A stretch of DNA of 64,000 nucleotides from Parapristionchus giblindavisi (taxonomy: Eukaryota; Nematoda; Chromadorea; Rhabditida; Diplogasteridae): positions 435,001-499,000 of the forward strand of contig CALSFV010000066.1 in NCBI GenBank assembly GCA_943737045.1, read 5' to 3'. The translations under genes and the position numbers were made by a program. Below the pieces are notes generated by a model. That model was given only the letters and a program-made list of their open reading frames with translations, was not told the DNA's origin and did no database searches. Shown here one piece after another: positions 61,632-64,000 of this stretch (position 1 is its first letter; each line of letters starts with the position of its first letter).

Positions 61632-61842
61632 GGCTCTGGTATTTTGAAACTTAAAGTCTACTTAAATTACGTCACAGACTTTAAGTAGACTTTAAGTAAA
61701 CTTAAAGTGAAAGAACATTTGACGAAATGCATTACAGTATACCACACCACTTTAAGTAGACTTGCGTTTTACTTTAAGTTTACTTAAAGTCTACTTAAAG
61801 TGCGGAGTTTAAGTAGACTTTAAGTTTCAAAATACCAGAGTA
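61632..61842. mobile_element. Palindromic family D, full short form
   Basis: CTCTGGTATTTTGAAACTTA at one end and its complement at the other, with AAGTAGACTTTAAG repeated in both directions. It shares the internal phrase GACGAAATGCATTACAGTAT with 56608-56767. Confidence 0.85.
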
Positions 61843-63029
61843 TGGTCTATGGCCATGGAGAAATGATAAAGTTGTATTATTATTTTAACGTAGTGGTTCC
61901 TCAAGGACTGAGCACGAGAGCATCAGAAGTGGCTTGCATTGACTTTTGGCGCATAATTTAATTTTTCCAGGCATTTAATTTGATTTGCCATATACATCTG
62001 CAAGGCAGCATATGCTACGTTTATATGAAGCGACAAGTAAATAAATAAGTGATGTAAATACACAAGTAGACAAGCTGCATTGAATATACAAGGGGGGAAA
62101 ATCAAAAAAATCGGAGAAGCTAGAAAAGATAAATGAGATAGAAGTTCGTAATGCAGAAATAATGATTTTTTCGTTAAACACCATAAAAATTATTATAGAT
62201 AATGTTAATATATTAAATTATTAATTGTACCCAAGAACCCTCACCGATATCGCTACATTAGCGACGGACATCCATCACTCCCTTTATGTCTTTATTTTTC
62301 TTGTTATGCATATTATGATGGAATAAAGAATAAGAATAAGAATAAGAATAAGATGTGTACTCTGGCGGGATAAAGCAGGCCAGACATATTGCTTTTATCC
62401 TTCGAGTTTAACCAATGGATAAAATTAAATAATAAATAAATAATTAAAAATAAATAAATAAAAAAATAAATAAATAAAATTAAATAAATAGAGAACGTGA
62501 TGAATCATATATCGACGCAGTGGATAGAAAGGTTGAACATGAAAAGAGTGCGCAGGTATGAGTAGACTGTTTTCAGTGGAGTCTACGATAATAATATCCC
62601 TCCCTCTCCCTCTCTCTCTCCCTCTCCCTCTCCCTCTCCCTCTCCCTCTCCCTCTCCCTCTCTCCCCTCAAAAGGAGAGGGAGGGGGGGGGGACTTCCAA
62701 GGTCGACACGAAGATTGACACTCATGAAAGGGGGATTCTACTCCTATTGTATAGAAGTATTGTAGGGGAGGGAATAAGAGGGATCAGGCCAATGGATTAT
62801 TATACCTATCAGAGGTTACCCTGTACTAATGTTCATAAGGGGAGGGTTGTAGTAATGTTGAAATGTATATTTTTAACTTTTAATATAGATAATTCATTTC
62901 ACTAGAATTCATGTGATTATTTGCATATGGTGCGCTAATGAATAGACAAAGTGTGAAAATGGTTATCATACAGGTTATTATCCATCGGTTCTCATTCAAC
63001 CTATTGCCAAATTCATTTATCCATAATTC
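61843..63029. other. Intergenic, simple repeats
   Basis: AT-rich. (GAATAA)n at about 62315-62352, AAATA-type tract at 62428-62490, (TCTCCC)n at 62594-62666, and near 62920-63010 a copy of the small palindrome family also seen near 31250-31400 and 58360-58500. No exon supported. Confidence 0.5.
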
Positions 63030-63188
63030 TCCTTAGATCCGATGGAACAACTACAATAAACAAATATATGTATGGGAAGCCAACTTCGTCGGTCAACTCC
63101 ACACTGCCTGTCGATCTTCTTGGATTTGTGAAATTTGAAGGCGCGCATATGAAGATCAACGTCAGTGTTCTGGGACTGTCTGAAGTAA
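63024..63188 (-). CDS. Candidate exon with ZP-C-like pattern (weak)
   Basis: On the minus strand a good acceptor, TTTTTACTTCAG, is followed by a frame with VDLHMRAFKFHKSKKIDRQC. This resembles the AFKF...QC stretch of nematode ZP-C modules, and the frame stays open to a TAA near 63020. I found no other exon for it, so it may be the end of a second ZP gene to the right, a relic, or chance. Confidence 0.25.
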
Positions 63189-63189
63189 A

Positions 63190-64000
63190 AAGAGTTCTTC
63201 CCCATGCACATCAGAGTCATACTCTTGATAAATGTGTTTTAAATAAAAAAAATAAAAAAATACGTAAGTACAAATTTCATTATTTTATTATCTCCCTCGA
63301 TAACGTCTTCGTTCGTCGTCAAATTACAACTACGACTTCATCATCTCCAATCATTAACTGGATCATTAAATGGTGAGGAAGAATAACATTGGGACAGTTG
63401 TCAAATGATTTGACTCTCTGATGATTTTGATTTGACAAGGTTCTCACCTGCTGATATCTTACAAGAGAAGGACATCTTTCAATCCCTCATTCGCGTGTTT
63501 GTATATCACGCGTGTCGCGTAAGGTTCGAATAAACCGTGGCACATTGAAAAAGTCGAAAATGAGCAGAGGTGATTTTTTAGTAGTCCATAGGGTCCCTAA
63601 CAAGATAGCGCGAGCTTTTTTGCGTATCTTCATTTTTAACGTCGAGAGACGACGTCAAACTTTTTGGACGCCGAAATCGGCCGACTTTGGAGCTCTGTAA
63701 CTCTTCGGGGTGTGGATTTGGTATCGAGTAGTCAACAGAAGAATTTCCTAGAATGTCCAGGAGAATGCACCTGCATCATTAGCCGATCGATATTTTAATC
63801 AGTATTTTTGTAAATAGATTTTATTGTTTAGTTTTCGTGAAAATATAGGAGCCAAAGTTTTGCTATAGCTCATTCGACTGATCTCGATTAGAGGATTTCA
63901 ATGGTATGCTGAACGTTTTTGTATGTGGATGCGCTCGAAAGTTATGAGCGTTTCAAGATTTTCATTGCATGCGATCACACGAGAGGAGAGTGATGCAGCC
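63190..64000. other. Intergenic, nothing recognised
   Basis: Only short frames without motifs or convincing splice sites. Confidence 0.4.

Noticed and set aside
63068..63376. 102-residue plus-strand frame
   Set aside because: It reads smoothly but has no splice partners or motif; the minus strand has a better acceptor and a ZP-like pattern, itself only weak.

Overview
The window is nuclear DNA from a nematode, most likely a rhabditid-type worm. I base this on the gene families present: a nematode NRF-6/OAC-type acyltransferase, a Sra-superfamily-like 7TM receptor and a ZP/cuticlin-like membrane protein. Genes are split into many short exons with TTTCAG-like acceptors, one intron is only 44 bp, and two start codons sit just behind probable trans-splice acceptors. 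Almost every real gene is invisible as one long reading frame. I rebuilt the genes by matching splice donors, acceptors and codon phase by eye, so exon ends are predictions. Species cannot be named from the sequence.

Layout. 1-5.4 kb: the minus-strand acyltransferase (11 exons; its 3' end lies left of the window). 5.4-22.5 kb: a transposon-dominated block without a host gene that I can support. It holds a large repeated unit present twice (7.7-10.7 kb and 14.2-22.5 kb), each copy with a 60-bp minisatellite. It also holds LINE reverse-transcriptase remnants meeting tail to tail, and a very young LTR retrotransposon (identical 220-bp LTRs, AACAC target duplication) that lacks RT and integrase core. 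A hairpin element and a decayed mariner are nested in the second unit. 23.2-29.4 kb: a minus-strand 7TM receptor gene whose stop codon is supplied by a palindromic transposon. 29.4-34 kb: repeats, including a palindrome with tRNA-like cores. 33.9-34.6 kb: the 3' exons of an unrecognised minus-strand gene. 34.9-36.9 kb: the 5' exons of an unrecognised plus-strand gene. 37.6-43.5 kb: two plus-strand tandem genes with matching exon architecture, both small single-pass membrane proteins of unknown function. 44.0-58.6 kb: one 20-exon minus-strand gene for a 739-residue protein with signal peptide, ZP-N half-domain, Q/N/G-rich stalk, one membrane segment and a long cytoplasmic tail. 58.6-64 kb: its upstream region, filled with palindromes and simple repeats, with one weak exon candidate.

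Running theme: the window is saturated with palindromic non-autonomous elements. I separate at least six families. Three have TTAA target duplications, one has TTA/TAA, and one starts TACTCTGG with a TA duplication. Several sit directly on 3' splice sites, so that the target duplication supplies the A of the acceptor AG. At least six different palindromes carry tRNA-like A-box/B-box sequence. I regard these two patterns, the 2-kb palindrome at 50993-53008, the GC palindrome cluster at 40.5 kb and the nested young LTR element as the parts most worth checking.
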